A DNA stretch of 44,535 nt from Nocardia sp. BSTN01 (GTDB taxonomy: Bacteria > Actinomycetota > Actinomycetes > Mycobacteriales > Mycobacteriaceae). Both the position numbers and the translations under genes were made by a program. Each line of letters begins with the position of its first letter. The first letter of the stretch is position 1. This document shows positions 10,451-20,789 of the stretch, piece by piece. The stretch covers positions 1-44,535 of the forward strand of contig NZ_JADKYP010000053.1 in NCBI RefSeq assembly GCF_015354405.1, written 5' to 3'. The notes under the pieces were generated by a model. It saw only the letters and a list, made by a program, of their open reading frames with translations, was not told where the DNA came from and did no database searches.

Positions 10451-11329
10451 GTGCTTCGCACCAGAGGAACGCGGTTCGCATTGTCCGTGCTGGCCCTGAC
10501 AGCCGGCGCGACACTCGCCGCGTCGACGATCGCGGTTGCCGAACCGGCACCCAAGCCCCAGGCCGCCGATGTCCCGCTGGTCCCGGAGGGCGTGCCGGTC
10601 GATGCGATCGCGTCGCTGGCTCCGGCCATCGTCGGCGCCGCCGCCCAGGCGGGCAATATCGCCTCGCCGGGCACTCAGACCATCCTCGATCAGGCGATCC
10701 AGCTGCTCGATCGGGCCGGTTTGCCGCCACAGGTCAAGCAGACGCTCGAGGCCATCGTCGCCTTCCTCGACGGCAGCGGTGGCGGCGGCCCGGACATCCC
10801 GAAGAACGGTCCGGCCATCGCGCAGTTCCTGTACCCGACCATCGGTAAGAACTGCATCGGACCCGGTTCCGACTCGGTCGGCACCGCGCTCGCGGTTCCG
10901 GGTCCGGCCGAACTGCCCCCGCCCGGACCGGCTGCCGGTCAGGCCGGCTTCGTCTTCACCGCGCTGGGCACCAAAGGCCTGACGCCGCAGCAGAATCCGC
11001 CGATGACCGTCCAGTGGTACAACCTGGACAACCACCGCGGCGGCACCGTGGCGCTGACCGACGAGGCGCATATCAACCCGGATGGTCCGGCCACCCTGTC
11101 GGCCATCGTCGACACCGGGCCGGGTCGCGTGATCTCCGTGGTCGCGGGTTCGCTGACCACGCAGCCGGCGGCCGATCAGGCGCCGATCACCTGCTCGTTC
11201 CTGCCCACGCTGGGTCTGTTCACGGTCGCATCCGGCCCCGCCCAGGCCGCGGCTCCGGTGAACCCGGCCGGCACGGTGCCCGCCGCACACGTGGTGCAGC
11301 AGCCTGCCGCGGTACTCCCGCAGCACTGA
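10451..11329 (+). CDS. Secreted Ala/Pro-rich protein (Rv1157c/Rv1158c-like by position)
   Basis: 292 residues from GTG 10451. The N-terminus is a Sec signal peptide: basic RTRGTR, hydrophobic LSVLALTAGATLAAS, and a probable cleavage after AVA before EPAPK. The mature part is Ala/Pro/Gly-rich with a compact core containing a possible disulphide pair (KNCIG and ITCSF) and ends in a Pro/Ala/Val tail. M. tuberculosis encodes Ala/Pro-rich secreted proteins at the same place beside pimE. Function unknown. AAGGA lies about 11 bases upstream; the frame opens further upstream, but the signal peptide fixes the start near here. A strong terminator follows. Confidence 0.8.
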   Translation: MLRTRGTRFALSVLALTAGATLAASTIAVAEPAPKPQAADVPLVPEGVPVDAIASLAPAIVGAAAQAGNIASPGTQTILDQAIQLLDRAGLPPQVKQTLEAIVAFLDGSGGGGPDIPKNGPAIAQFLYPTIGKNCIGPGSDSVGTALAVPGPAELPPPGPAAGQAGFVFTALGTKGLTPQQNPPMTVQWYNLDNHRGGTVALTDEAHINPDGPATLSAIVDTGPGRVISVVAGSLTTQPAADQAPITCSFLPTLGLFTVASGPAQAAAPVNPAGTVPAAHVVQQPAAVLPQH

Positions 11330-11343
11330 ATTTCAGGCTCCCG

Positions 11344-11386
11344 ACGGCCCGGAGATGTCGCTGAGACGACACTCCGGGCCGTTTGC
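11344..11386 (+). terminator. Rho-independent terminator of the secreted-protein gene
   Basis: Outer arms ACGGCCCGGA and TCCGGGCCGT pair perfectly. A second inner stem TGTCG/CGACA closes a CTGAGA loop, and GTTTG follows the 3' arm. It starts 14 bases after the stop codon. Confidence 0.85.
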
Positions 11387-11432
11387 TGTCAATGCGCCAT
11401 GGGATGTCCCGGACTGTGGTAGACCGCTAGGT

Positions 11433-11843
11433 ATGTCGACTGTCGATCAGCTCGAACGGTCTGCACCCACCACCTCGGGCACCGGCGCGGGGATTCGCGT
11501 CCGGCGCGGTAGAGCCGGGCATTCGGTGATGTCGCGACGGTCCTACCGATCGGTGTTGTCCACCCGATCGCATCGCTCGATCCTGTCGTTCCGGTCCGAA
11601 CGGTCGATCCTCTCGATCGGCTCGGCCTACTCCGTCCTCTCGATCGGCAGCGTCGGATCGGTGCTGTCGGTCGGTTCGGCCGGCTCGTTCTTCAGTCTCG
11701 GCTCAGCGTTCTCGGGCCTGTCGCGATGGTCGCTGCTGTCGTGGATGGGCGTGCGCGACGCACCCGAGGCGCGGCCGACGCTCACGGTCGTGCCGGACGA
11801 ACCCGATCTCGTCGCCGACCCCACCTGCCACTGCCAGACGTAG
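11433..11843 (+). CDS. Serine-every-third-residue (xxS)n repeat protein
   Basis: 136 residues from ATG 11433. From Ser31 to Ser103 every third residue is Ser, 25 in a row. The triplets group into nine-residue units of the form [V/I]LS-xRS-xxS in the first half and [V/I]LS-[I/V]GS-xGS in the second. Positions between serines are mainly hydrophobic or Arg/Gly, giving a basic first half and a Gly-rich second half. A Pro-rich acidic tail ends PTCHCQT. No signal peptide is seen. Such a period suggests a regular extended or solenoid structure. I do not recognise a characterised family. It stands alone; the next gene is convergent. Confidence 0.75.
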   Translation: MSTVDQLERSAPTTSGTGAGIRVRRGRAGHSVMSRRSYRSVLSTRSHRSILSFRSERSILSIGSAYSVLSIGSVGSVLSVGSAGSFFSLGSAFSGLSRWSLLSWMGVRDAPEARPTLTVVPDEPDLVADPTCHCQT

Positions 11844-11871
11844 GTAACCGCAGATTCATCGCTGCACGGAT

Positions 11872-12603
11872 TCACCACTGCCCGTACTGCGCGGTGAGGA
11901 TGTTGTTGACATCCACCCCCACGCCGTCCACGGTGCGATCGTCGATTTCGATCTGGTGCAGGTTCGCCGCGGGATGCACGAAACCCTTCGGCGTGCCCCA
12001 ATTGTGTTGCCAGTACCAGGAACCCAGGCCGGCGACCGTGGCCAGTTCGATGGTCGGCGCGTTGGCGTAGACGCCGACATTCTCGTTGCCGAGCACCGAT
12101 TCCCAGCCCGCGAGGTAGGGCGCGATGAGGGTGGCGAAGTCGACCGGCGTCGGATTGTCGTCGATGGAGGCGTAGATCGGCACCCCGTCCGGCCCACCCG
12201 CATCGCGGTGGAGCTGCAGTCCGCGGTCGGCGTGGCGCTTGCCGGCCTCGAGCCCGCCCTTCCAATCCGCGGTGGCGCCCTTGCCGAATTGGTAGCACGA
12301 CACCACGGTGAGGCCGGCCGCGTGCAGCGCGTCGACCTCGCTCGCGCGCAACGGCTTTCCGGTCATCCACTCCGCGCCCGGGCGCCGGTCGGAGACATAG
12401 CGAATCGCCCCGGCATGCCCGGCGGCGCGGATGGCCGCCGCGTCGGGCACGCCACCGGCATAGTCGAGCAGGGTTCCGAGGACGTTGTCGGCGGCGGCGG
12501 GCGGCGCGAGAACACCCGGTGTGAGCGCGGCCAGACCGGCGGCGGTCGCGGCGGCACCGGCATATCCGAAGAGGGTGCGGCGGGTCATCGGAACGGAACG
12601 CAT
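11872..12603 (-). CDS. Tat-exported DUF1906 glycoside-hydrolase-like protein (Rv2525c-type)
   Basis: 243 residues from ATG 12603, preceded by AAGGAG at ideal spacing. The N-terminus MTRRTLFGYAG is a twin-arginine signal followed by an Ala-rich core ending APPAAADN. The mature domain begins LLDYAGGVPDAAAIRAAGHAGAIRYVS and continues with YQFGKGATADW and IYASIDDNPTP, typical of the DUF1906 TIM-barrel related to GH25-like lysozymes. M. tuberculosis Rv2525c is a Tat substrate of this family linked to the cell envelope; catalytic activity in the family is uncertain. A longer in-frame start at 12642 is less likely because the Shine-Dalgarno sits directly before 12603. Confidence 0.88.
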   Translation of the reverse strand: MRSVPMTRRTLFGYAGAAATAAGLAALTPGVLAPPAAADNVLGTLLDYAGGVPDAAAIRAAGHAGAIRYVSDRRPGAEWMTGKPLRASEVDALHAAGLTVVSCYQFGKGATADWKGGLEAGKRHADRGLQLHRDAGGPDGVPIYASIDDNPTPVDFATLIAPYLAGWESVLGNENVGVYANAPTIELATVAGLGSWYWQHNWGTPKGFVHPAANLHQIEIDDRTVDGVGVDVNNILTAQYGQW

Positions 12604-12818
12604 CGAAAACTCCTTCGCGCTGCAGCGATATAGAGATCTCACCTGATGCCGGCCACCCCGCGGACCGGTGCAAATGCAAGCGTGTCCGGCGCGCCTTCCC
12701 CGACGACAACAGTGCTGTCATCCACGCGCCGGAAGCCTCGAACGTGGACTCATTTCACCATATGCACATATGAACCGCTAGGCCAATCCGGTCACATCAA
12801 CACCACAAGTAACAGGTG

Positions 12819-13949
12819 TCAGGAGGTGGCCGCATCGATGCGGCCGGCGACGTCGATGGTGCGGCCCCGCGGGTCTGCCAGTTCCGCCCGAATGACCTGT
12901 GCGACCTGCACGGCGATCTGGCGGCGGATCTTGCCGACCGAACCCAGCACCTTCGCGCGCCATCCCTCGGCCTGCAGGTCGACGACGACGTCGGCGCTGC
13001 GCGGCGGCGTCACGTCGATGACGATGAGCAGCGGTTCAGCGGCCCGCGCCACCAGCAGCAACCCGACCTCCACCTCCGCGCGATACCGATTCGCCTTGAG
13101 CACGTCGACGGTGATGTCGAGCCCGACCGGAATGGTCAGGTCGAACGACACCGGATGGTCACCCTCCCGCCGGGCCAGCCGCGGCATCCGCACGGCCCCC
13201 CGCACCTCGACCGTCGCCGCGTCACCGGGCCCGGTGCGCAGCGGGCCCACCTCGACCGCGCGGCCGGCCAGACCTTCCACCACGTCGCGCACCCGATCCG
13301 GGGTGACGATCAGCGGGAAGAAACGTCGCCCGAACTCCGCGTACTCGATCCATTCGAAGTCCGTGCGCAGCACATGCTCCGAACGGGTGCCGTTCATGAT
13401 CGCCTCGATATCGAATACCCGCCCACGCCGCGCCGCGGGATCGGCGAGCATGGCGTTGAGCCGGCTCGCGACCTCACGCTGGACCAGGTTCGCGATCGGG
13501 TCGAGCAGGACGTCGACGGCGGCGCCGACCGCCTCCGCCCGGACGGCGAAACTCACGTCGCGCGCACGCACTCGCGGAATGTCGATGACGATCAGCAGCG
13601 GATCGGCGGTCCGCGCGTGCAGGGTGAGGTCGATCTCGACGGTGGCTTCGATCCGGAACTGCTGTCCGCCGAGGGTGACCGTGAGATGCATCGACACCGG
13701 CACCCGGACCTCGAAGGTGACGTGTGGTTCGCTGCGGGCGATCACCGGCTTGCCGACCTTGCCCTCCGCCACCAGGCCGGCCAGTCCCGCCGGGCCGATC
13801 GAGAACGGCCCGATACTCATCCCCCGTCCGGCCATCCCGGACACGGCGGCCTCGATCCGGTCCCGGTTGACGGCGTGGACGACGAAACGTTCGCCGAATT
13901 CGGAGTAGTCCATCCATTCGGCCTCGTCGTGCGCGCCCGGCTCTGCCAT
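12819..13949 (-). CDS. Hypothetical protein made of two tandem copies of one domain
   Basis: 376 residues from ATG 13949 (GTG 13967 is possible). Two copies of a domain of about 188 residues follow each other: WMDYSEFGERF at 12 aligns with WIEYAEFGRRF at 200, and ADPLLIVIDIP at 116 aligns with AEPLLIVIDVT at 304, with an exact 188-residue offset. Each copy starts with the aromatic/acidic motif, has a beta-rich centre, and ends in a helix (REVASRLNAMLADP; AQVIRAELADP). No signal peptide, membrane segment or catalytic motif is seen. A lipid- or ligand-binding role is possible but not shown. Confidence 0.8.
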   Translation of the reverse strand: MAEPGAHDEAEWMDYSEFGERFVVHAVNRDRIEAAVSGMAGRGMSIGPFSIGPAGLAGLVAEGKVGKPVIARSEPHVTFEVRVPVSMHLTVTLGGQQFRIEATVEIDLTLHARTADPLLIVIDIPRVRARDVSFAVRAEAVGAAVDVLLDPIANLVQREVASRLNAMLADPAARRGRVFDIEAIMNGTRSEHVLRTDFEWIEYAEFGRRFFPLIVTPDRVRDVVEGLAGRAVEVGPLRTGPGDAATVEVRGAVRMPRLARREGDHPVSFDLTIPVGLDITVDVLKANRYRAEVEVGLLLVARAAEPLLIVIDVTPPRSADVVVDLQAEGWRAKVLGSVGKIRRQIAVQVAQVIRAELADPRGRTIDVAGRIDAATS

Positions 13950-14128
13950 CTGCTCCCACTCCTCCACCGATCACCTACACACGCAGCTCCCCGTCCTACC
14001 CGATGAGGGGCCGCCAGGGCGGGGACCCGCAACGGCGGCGCTGCCGGGCGCCACCAGCTACATCGTAGGGTCCGGTGTCGCGGCACCACCCCCACCGACG
14101 CGATCGCCCGCCACTGGACGAAAACGTT

Positions 14129-14737
14129 TCACATATGGCCGAATCCGACGATACCGGCAATCCCGGCCGGGTCGTAACGGTGAATGCGCACCGAGCCCCG
14201 CTCGTTACCGCCGATCGTGGTCAGGCTGTGCTCACCGGCGGCCAGCACGATATTCGTGTGCTGCCCGAACGGGCTGCCGGGGGCATAGATCACGACATCA
14301 CCCGGGCGCGGCGAATATCCGGAACCCACCGCCGAAAATCGGCCGTTCGCTTCGAAATACTCCTGCAGGGTCGCCACACCGGGAATCCGCCACGATCCGG
14401 AATTCGGATTGGACAGCGGCTGCCCGGCCTGACGCATGGTCCAGCTGACGAAATCGGCACACCATGGCTCATCCACGCCCTCTGCGTATGTGGGCCCGTC
14501 GCCGGGATGCGCGTATTCCGTGCGCAGCACCGTGACGATCCGACTCCGATTCGAATCCAGCGCGGCGACATCGACATCCGGGAAATCGTCCAGCAGCTGC
14601 CCGGCGATGGCGGCCGTGCGATCGTGCCACCAGGGCAGAGCCACCACGACACCGACTGCCAGCACGCCGATCACCACCAGGACCGACAGCACTGTCCAGC
14701 GCGTGCGCCCGAACCTCCGATCCTGCGTGGTACTCAT
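14129..14737 (-). CDS. Membrane-anchored CHAP-domain amidase/peptidase
   Basis: 202 residues from ATG 14737 with GGAGGG upstream. One N-terminal membrane helix (about 14-35) leaves the rest outside. The CHAP/NlpC-like core has Cys93 in EPWCADFVSW and His160 in FGQHTNIV, the expected nucleophile and partner, then an Asn/acidic region in GGNERGSV. Such enzymes cut peptidoglycan cross-links or peptide stems. The divergent neighbour is the betaine transporter operon. A longer in-frame start at 14830 is unlikely because that extension is low complexity. Confidence 0.88.
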   Translation of the reverse strand: MSTTQDRRFGRTRWTVLSVLVVIGVLAVGVVVALPWWHDRTAAIAGQLLDDFPDVDVAALDSNRSRIVTVLRTEYAHPGDGPTYAEGVDEPWCADFVSWTMRQAGQPLSNPNSGSWRIPGVATLQEYFEANGRFSAVGSGYSPRPGDVVIYAPGSPFGQHTNIVLAAGEHSLTTIGGNERGSVRIHRYDPAGIAGIVGFGHM

Positions 14738-14934
14738 GAATCCCTCCGTCCCCGACCGGAATCGACCTCCTGAGATGTAGGACGCGCGAGGGACCGCCAT
14801 GGTTCCGCCACCGTCGCCGCCGACGCACACCGGTCCCGCTCATTGCCTGCGCCCGCGGCGCGGGATCGATAGACTGCTCGGACGCCGCCGAGCTCTGGGA
14901 GGACATCGCCCTGGATACTCTGTGGACCTTTCTG

Positions 14935-15553
14935 GTGGACCATCGCAGACAACTGCTCACCGATTCCTACCTGCACGTATCGGCCGTCGTGCAATCGGTG
15001 CTGATCGCGACCGCGGTGGCGGTGTGCCTGGGCATCGCGGTCTATCGCAGCCCGTGGGGTTCGGCGGCGGCCACGGCGGCGGCGAGCATCATCCTCACTG
15101 TGCCGTCGTTCGCGCTGCTGGGACTGCTCATCCCCGTACTGGGCCTGGGCGTGCGGCCGACGGTCACCGCGCTGGTGCTCTACGCGCTGCTGCCGATTCT
15201 GCGCAACACCATCATCGGGCTGGCGTCGGTGGATCCGGCGGTCTCGGATGCCGCGCGCGGGGTCGGCATGAACCGGGTGCGCATCCTGGCCCGGATAGAA
15301 ATGCCGCTGGCCTGGCCGTCGATTCTGGCCGGGATGCGGATCAGTACCCAGATGAGTATGGGCATTCTGGCGATGGCGGCCTATGCGAAGGGTCCGGGGC
15401 TGGGCAATCTGATCTTCACCGGCCTGGCCCGGCTGGGCAGTCCGACCGCCGTCCCGCAGGCCCTGTCCGGCACGGTGCTGATCATCGTGCTGGCGTTGCT
15501 GCTCGATGCCGTCCTCGTGGGCGTCGGCCGGCTCACCACCTCGAGGGGAATCC

Positions 15554-15561
<8 letters not shown>
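14935..15561 (+). CDS. Osmoprotectant (betaine/choline/carnitine) ABC transporter permease 1
   Basis: 208 residues from GTG 14935, the first conventional start. It has five to six membrane helices and the permease EAA-type loop (DAARGVGMNRVRILARIEMPLAWPSI), typical of OpuCB/ProW relatives. The frame continues upstream to a CTG at 14911 which, unlike GTG 14935, is preceded by GGGAGGA at 7 bases and would give LDTLWTFLV, a typical N-terminus for the family; the true start may be this CTG. The stop overlaps the ATPase gene by 8 bases. First gene of the four-gene operon. Confidence 0.88.
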
Positions 15562-16740
<1,179 letters not shown>

Positions 16741-16744
<4 letters not shown>

Positions 16745-17496
16745 GCCCCGCCCGCGGACACGAGCGGCGCGCCGACCGGATCCGGTTGTTCATCCAGCCG
16801 GTGCTGGCCGTGGCGTTGGCGGCCGGCGTGCTGGTGTGGGCTTTCGACCGCACCCTCACCGCGACGCAGCAGGCCAGTATCAATCCCACCACCATCGGCA
16901 CTGTGGTCCGCCAGCACGTGGCGATCACCGCGACCGTGGTGCTGATCGTCGTCGCGGTCTCGGTTCCGTTGGGCACCTTGCTGACTCGGCCGCGCTACCG
17001 GCGTCTCACACCGCTGTTCGTCGGCGTCGCCAATATCGGTGCGGCGGCACCGGCGATCGGCCTGATCGTGCTCACCTATCTGTGGACCGAGAAGACCGGC
17101 TTCTGGGTGGGGGTCGCGCCGATCGCGTTCTATGCGCTACTTCCCGTGCTGCGCAATACGATTCTGGGATATCAGCAGGTCGATCCCGCTCTCGTCGACG
17201 CCGGCCGAGGGCAGGGCATGTCGGCGATGACAGTGCTGCGCCGCATCGAATTCCCGCTCGCGGTGCCCTACATCCTGGCCGGGCTACGTACCTCGCTGGT
17301 GCTGGCGGTCGGCACGGCCACACTGTCGTTCCTGGTCAGCGCCGGTGGTCTGGGGATTCTGATCGACACCGGCTACAAGCTGCGCGACAACGTAACCCTG
17401 TGGGTGGGAGCGATTCTCGCGGTGGCGCTGGCACTGCTGGTCGACTGGCTGGGTGCGCTCGCCGAACAATTTCTCGGACCACGGGGGTTGCGATGA
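16741..17496 (+). CDS. Osmoprotectant ABC transporter permease 2
   Basis: 251 residues. An N-terminal helix and long external loop precede five further helices, and the EAA-type cytoplasmic loop reads DAGRGQGMSAMTVLRRIEFP. This second permease of an OpuC/OsmU-type importer pairs with permease 1 as a heterodimer. Its ATG overlaps the ATPase stop and its own stop overlaps the substrate-binding gene (ATGA), so all four genes are translationally coupled. Confidence 0.94.
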
Positions 17497-18485
17497 AGCG
17501 GCGGGCAAGCGGCGCAGCGCGACGCGCGGCCACCGCGGCGGCGACGCTGCTGGTCGCCGTGGCCGCTGCCTGCGGTCTCGAGGCCGGCGGCGCCGTACCG
17601 CTGCCGGTCGGGCCGGGCAGTATCGAGCCGATTCCCGCCCTCGACGGTGTGCAGATCACCGTGGGCTCCAAGGATTTCACCGAGCAGAACATCCTCGGCT
17701 ACCTCATCGAATTCGCGCTCACCGCCGCCGGAGCTCAGGTCCGTGATCTCACCAATATCACCGGATCGAACAGTCTGCGCGATGCGCAATTGCACGGCCA
17801 GGTCGATATCGCTTACGACTACACCGGAACCGGATGGATCAATTATCTGGGTAACGAGACACCGATTCCCGACTCCACGCGGCAATTCGAGGCGGTGCGC
17901 GATGCGGATCTCGCACAACACGGCATGGTCTGGGCCGATCCGGCCCCGATGAACAACACCTACACGATGGTCACCGGTGCGGGCAGCGCCGCCCGCACCG
18001 GCGCGAAAACGATCTCCGACTATGCCCGTCTGGTGAATACCGACCCGAGTACTGGCCCGACCTGCCTCGGGACCGAATTCAGCGTCCGCCAGGACGGATT
18101 TCCGGGCCTGGCCCGCAAATACGGTATCGACCTCGGCAAGGTGCACAAGCAGATCATGCAGGATTCGCTGGTGTATTCGGCCGTCGCGAACGGCACCTGT
18201 CAATTCGGCGACGTCACCGCGACCGACGGCCGCACCAAGGCGCTGAATCTGGTGCAGCTCATCGACGATCTGAACTTCTTCCCCAAATACAATGCGGCAC
18301 TGGTGATGCGGAAATCCTTCGCCGACGCGCATCCGCAGGTGGCGCAGGTCATGGCGCCCATCTCCGCGCTGCTCACCAACGAGACGATCACCGAGTTGAA
18401 CCGGAAGGTCGACGTCGACGGTGCCGAGCCGGCCACCGTCGCGCGCGAGTGGCTGATCCGGCAGGGGTTCGTGACCGCGGGCTGA
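17493..18485 (+). CDS. Osmoprotectant-binding lipoprotein (OpuAC/OsmF-type)
   Basis: 330 residues from ATG 17493. A lipoprotein signal (RRASGAARRAATAAATLLVA with lipobox AAAC) anchors it outside the membrane. The mature protein begins ITVGSKDFTEQNILGYL, the hallmark of OpuCC/OsmX/ProX-like binding proteins for glycine betaine, choline or carnitine, and has the expected YDYTGTGW segment. Last gene of the importer operon. Its TGA lies 2 bases from the stop of the convergent gene, leaving no room for an ordinary terminator. Confidence 0.95.
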   Translation: MKRRASGAARRAATAAATLLVAVAAACGLEAGGAVPLPVGPGSIEPIPALDGVQITVGSKDFTEQNILGYLIEFALTAAGAQVRDLTNITGSNSLRDAQLHGQVDIAYDYTGTGWINYLGNETPIPDSTRQFEAVRDADLAQHGMVWADPAPMNNTYTMVTGAGSAARTGAKTISDYARLVNTDPSTGPTCLGTEFSVRQDGFPGLARKYGIDLGKVHKQIMQDSLVYSAVANGTCQFGDVTATDGRTKALNLVQLIDDLNFFPKYNAALVMRKSFADAHPQVAQVMAPISALLTNETITELNRKVDVDGAEPATVAREWLIRQGFVTAG

Positions 18486-18487
18486 GA

Positions 18488-19051
18488 TCAGGCCAGTGCC
18501 GTCCGCACCGCGAGCCAGCGACCACCCGGATCGGCATAGCCGTGATACATCAGCGGAATCCGCTGGTCCACACCGAAATAGCGGAAGACCGCCAGCATCG
18601 CCTGCCGCACCGAGTAGTCGGCGAAGTCGTCGATGCGGCGCGGGCCGATCGCGCGTTCGGGCAGCGCGGCCAGCCGCGCCATCTCCTCCGGATCGCAGAC
18701 GTCGAGGCCCATCGGCCCGTCGGCGATGTAGTGATCATGGAAGATGTGACGCAGCTGCGACGCATCGGCATGCCGAGAGACGCAGGGCAACAACCGAATT
18801 GCCGCGCCCGGCAGCGTCGACGCTTCCAGTGCGGCGGTCAGCTCGGGATCCGGCGCCGGCGCGTCACGCACCGGCACCTGCTCGAGCAGATGCAGCATGG
18901 ACGCGCCCCGGACTCGCGGCTCCGGCACCAGGAACAAACTCACCATCGGTCCGGTGTGGGCGGCATCGGTCAGGCATATCCGCGTATGTGATCGATCGGG
19001 CGAAGGGGGCGCGGCGGGCGGGGGCTGGGGCGTGGTGATCGGGTCGGACAT
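18488..19051 (-). CDS. Hypothetical protein, 187 residues
   Basis: Starts at ATG 19051 behind AGGAGA. A Pro-rich N-terminus (about 25 residues) leads into a globular soluble domain with RIFHDHY-like and YHGYADPGGRW stretches; several His residues (RHADASQLRHIFHDHYI) might bind a metal. No signal peptide or membrane helix. I do not recognise the family. It converges on the betaine-transporter operon with 2 bases between stops. The frame remains open upstream to 19198, but the Shine-Dalgarno favours the shorter start. Confidence 0.75.
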   Translation of the reverse strand: MSDPITTPQPPPAAPPSPDRSHTRICLTDAAHTGPMVSLFLVPEPRVRGASMLHLLEQVPVRDAPAPDPELTAALEASTLPGAAIRLLPCVSRHADASQLRHIFHDHYIADGPMGLDVCDPEEMARLAALPERAIGPRRIDDFADYSVRQAMLAVFRYFGVDQRIPLMYHGYADPGGRWLAVRTALA

Positions 19052-19243
19052 GCGGTCTCCTGGAGGGGAGGGCGAGCGACCCTCCCGCGAACGCGCTGGT
19101 ACGAGGTCCGAAGCTGCGCCGGCCGCCGAGTTACCCGACTCGGACCGATCTCCTCGACGTCCGACCGTTGTGCCATGAATTATAGGAGCCGGGGGCACGA
19201 CGCGACATCCGGAATTCGCTATCCGGTTGCTTCGTCCGTGCGA

Positions 19244-19909
19244 TCAGGCGTTCAGCAGCCGCGGGAGTCCGCCCAGCTCCGTATCGATGCGCCGGCGCAC
19301 CGCCGGCCATTCCTCGTCCAGGATGGAATAGAACGCGGTGCTGCGCACGGTGCCGTCCAAGCCGCGCGAATGTGCCCGGCGGACGCCATCGCTGGTCGCG
19401 CCCAGACGCTCGATCGCCTTGCGCGAGCAGACGTTTCGCACATCGGCGCGCAGCGCGATCCGCCGGACCCGCCACACGTCGAAGGCGTGCTCGAGCAGCA
19501 ACAGTTTCGACTCCAGATTGATACCGGCGCCGCGCGCCTGTGCGCAGAGCCAGGTATTGCCGATCTCGGCGGCATCGGGCACCGCGAGCAGTGGATCTCC
19601 GGTGGGCATCCCGTGCACGACCGGCCATACCATCGGCCCCTGCCAGTAGTCGAAGCGGCAGAAGCGCGTCGAACCCAGGACCCGGTTGTCGGCCGTGGCG
19701 ACGACCGCGAAGGCCAGTGCCGAACCGACCGCGTGCGCCGCCGCGGCCTGGGCGACGTAGTCCGCCGCCTCGGCGGGGCCGTGCGGTACGGGGGTGAACG
19801 CGAATGCATCGCGATCCGCGGCGCCCGCCTCGGCGAGCCCCGGAACATGGTGCGGTGCCAAAGGTTCCAGCCGCACGAGGCGGCCGGTCAGGATGACGGG
19901 TGCAGGCAC
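19244..19909 (-). CDS. GNAT-family N-acetyltransferase (RimJ/RimL-like)
   Basis: 221 residues from GTG 19909, with GAGGGA upstream. The fold is recognisable from LTGRLVRLEPLAPHHVPGL at the start, GSTRFCRFDYWQ, the strand EIGNTWLCAQARGAGINLESKLLLLEHAFD (acetyl-CoA loop region) and VRRIALRADVRNVCSRKAIERLGA near the end. Members acetylate N-terminal amines of proteins or small-molecule amines; the target here is unknown. The frame continues upstream to 20014 but only in intergenic-like sequence. Confidence 0.9.
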   Translation of the reverse strand: MPAPVILTGRLVRLEPLAPHHVPGLAEAGAADRDAFAFTPVPHGPAEAADYVAQAAAAHAVGSALAFAVVATADNRVLGSTRFCRFDYWQGPMVWPVVHGMPTGDPLLAVPDAAEIGNTWLCAQARGAGINLESKLLLLEHAFDVWRVRRIALRADVRNVCSRKAIERLGATSDGVRRAHSRGLDGTVRSTAFYSILDEEWPAVRRRIDTELGGLPRLLNA

Positions 19910-20238
19910 GTTCCCTCGATCTTTCGGGACGGACTCCGGTAACGCCCAACGATCGTCACACCGGCCTACAACGCTCCGGATCGACGACCAGTCCTGGCGC
20001 GCCGGCAGCAGCATCGGACAGTGAGATGAACGATAACCGAACGTGTGCCGTCGTCAATGCAGGTGCGGCTTAAATTTTACGGGATTGCTCGCGTGTCGCT
20101 CGGCGCGTCGTTGGGCGGTTTTCGGCGCCTTTTTCGGTGCGTTCGCCCGGTTATCGGGTCGACATGAAACCGTTGCCGCGAGTGGCGGACTCCTCCCGAT
20201 GTGACGTCGTAGCCTGGTAGGAGCGAACGGGGGGCGTC

Positions 20239-20784
20239 ATGACCGAAACATCACGCGCGGCGATCCTGCTCGATGTCGATGGCCCCCTCAATCCCTACCC
20301 CCGGCCCACCCATCCGCCCCCGCACGGCTACCGGCCGTATGTGTTGCAGCACAGCATCATTGCCGCGATTCCGCCCATCGACCAGCAGGTGCTGCTCGAT
20401 GCCGCCGTCGGTGCGCGACTGCTGGAATTGGCCGCGATCACCGATGCCGAACTCGTGTGGGCGACCGCATGGGAGTACGCGGCGAATACGGTCCTCGGTC
20501 CCGTGCTCGGACTGCCGCCGCTGGAAGTGATCATCTTCGAGGACACCGGAATTCGGCATCGCGAGGGCCACCACGGAAAGCTTCCGACCATCGACCGCTG
20601 GGCCGGACGTCGGCCGCTGTGCTGGTTCGACGACGAATTCCAGCCCGCCGACCAGGGCTGGGCCCAGCGCCGCACCGATACCGTCGCACCCACCCTGCTC
20701 GTCCCGGTCGATCGGCACACCGGTCTGACGTCCGACCACCTCGAGGTCGCCAGGGCGTTCCTGGAGCCGCTTCGCGGGCCGTGA
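20239..20784 (+). CDS. HAD-fold protein of the Swiss-Army-Knife RNA-repair type
   Basis: 181 residues, ATG after a GGGGGG-rich Shine-Dalgarno. Motif I is LLDVDGPLNP (DxD nucleophile pair), the second motif is ATAWEYAAN, and WFDDEF provides the acidic motif IV. The arrangement fits the HAD_SAK-like family often annotated simply as HAD domain-containing protein; the family relation to RNA-repair polynucleotide phosphatases is by homology only. Its stop is 5 bases from the convergent desaturase-like gene. Confidence 0.85.
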   Translation: MTETSRAAILLDVDGPLNPYPRPTHPPPHGYRPYVLQHSIIAAIPPIDQQVLLDAAVGARLLELAAITDAELVWATAWEYAANTVLGPVLGLPPLEVIIFEDTGIRHREGHHGKLPTIDRWAGRRPLCWFDDEFQPADQGWAQRRTDTVAPTLLVPVDRHTGLTSDHLEVARAFLEPLRGP

Positions 20785-20789
20785 GCTCG

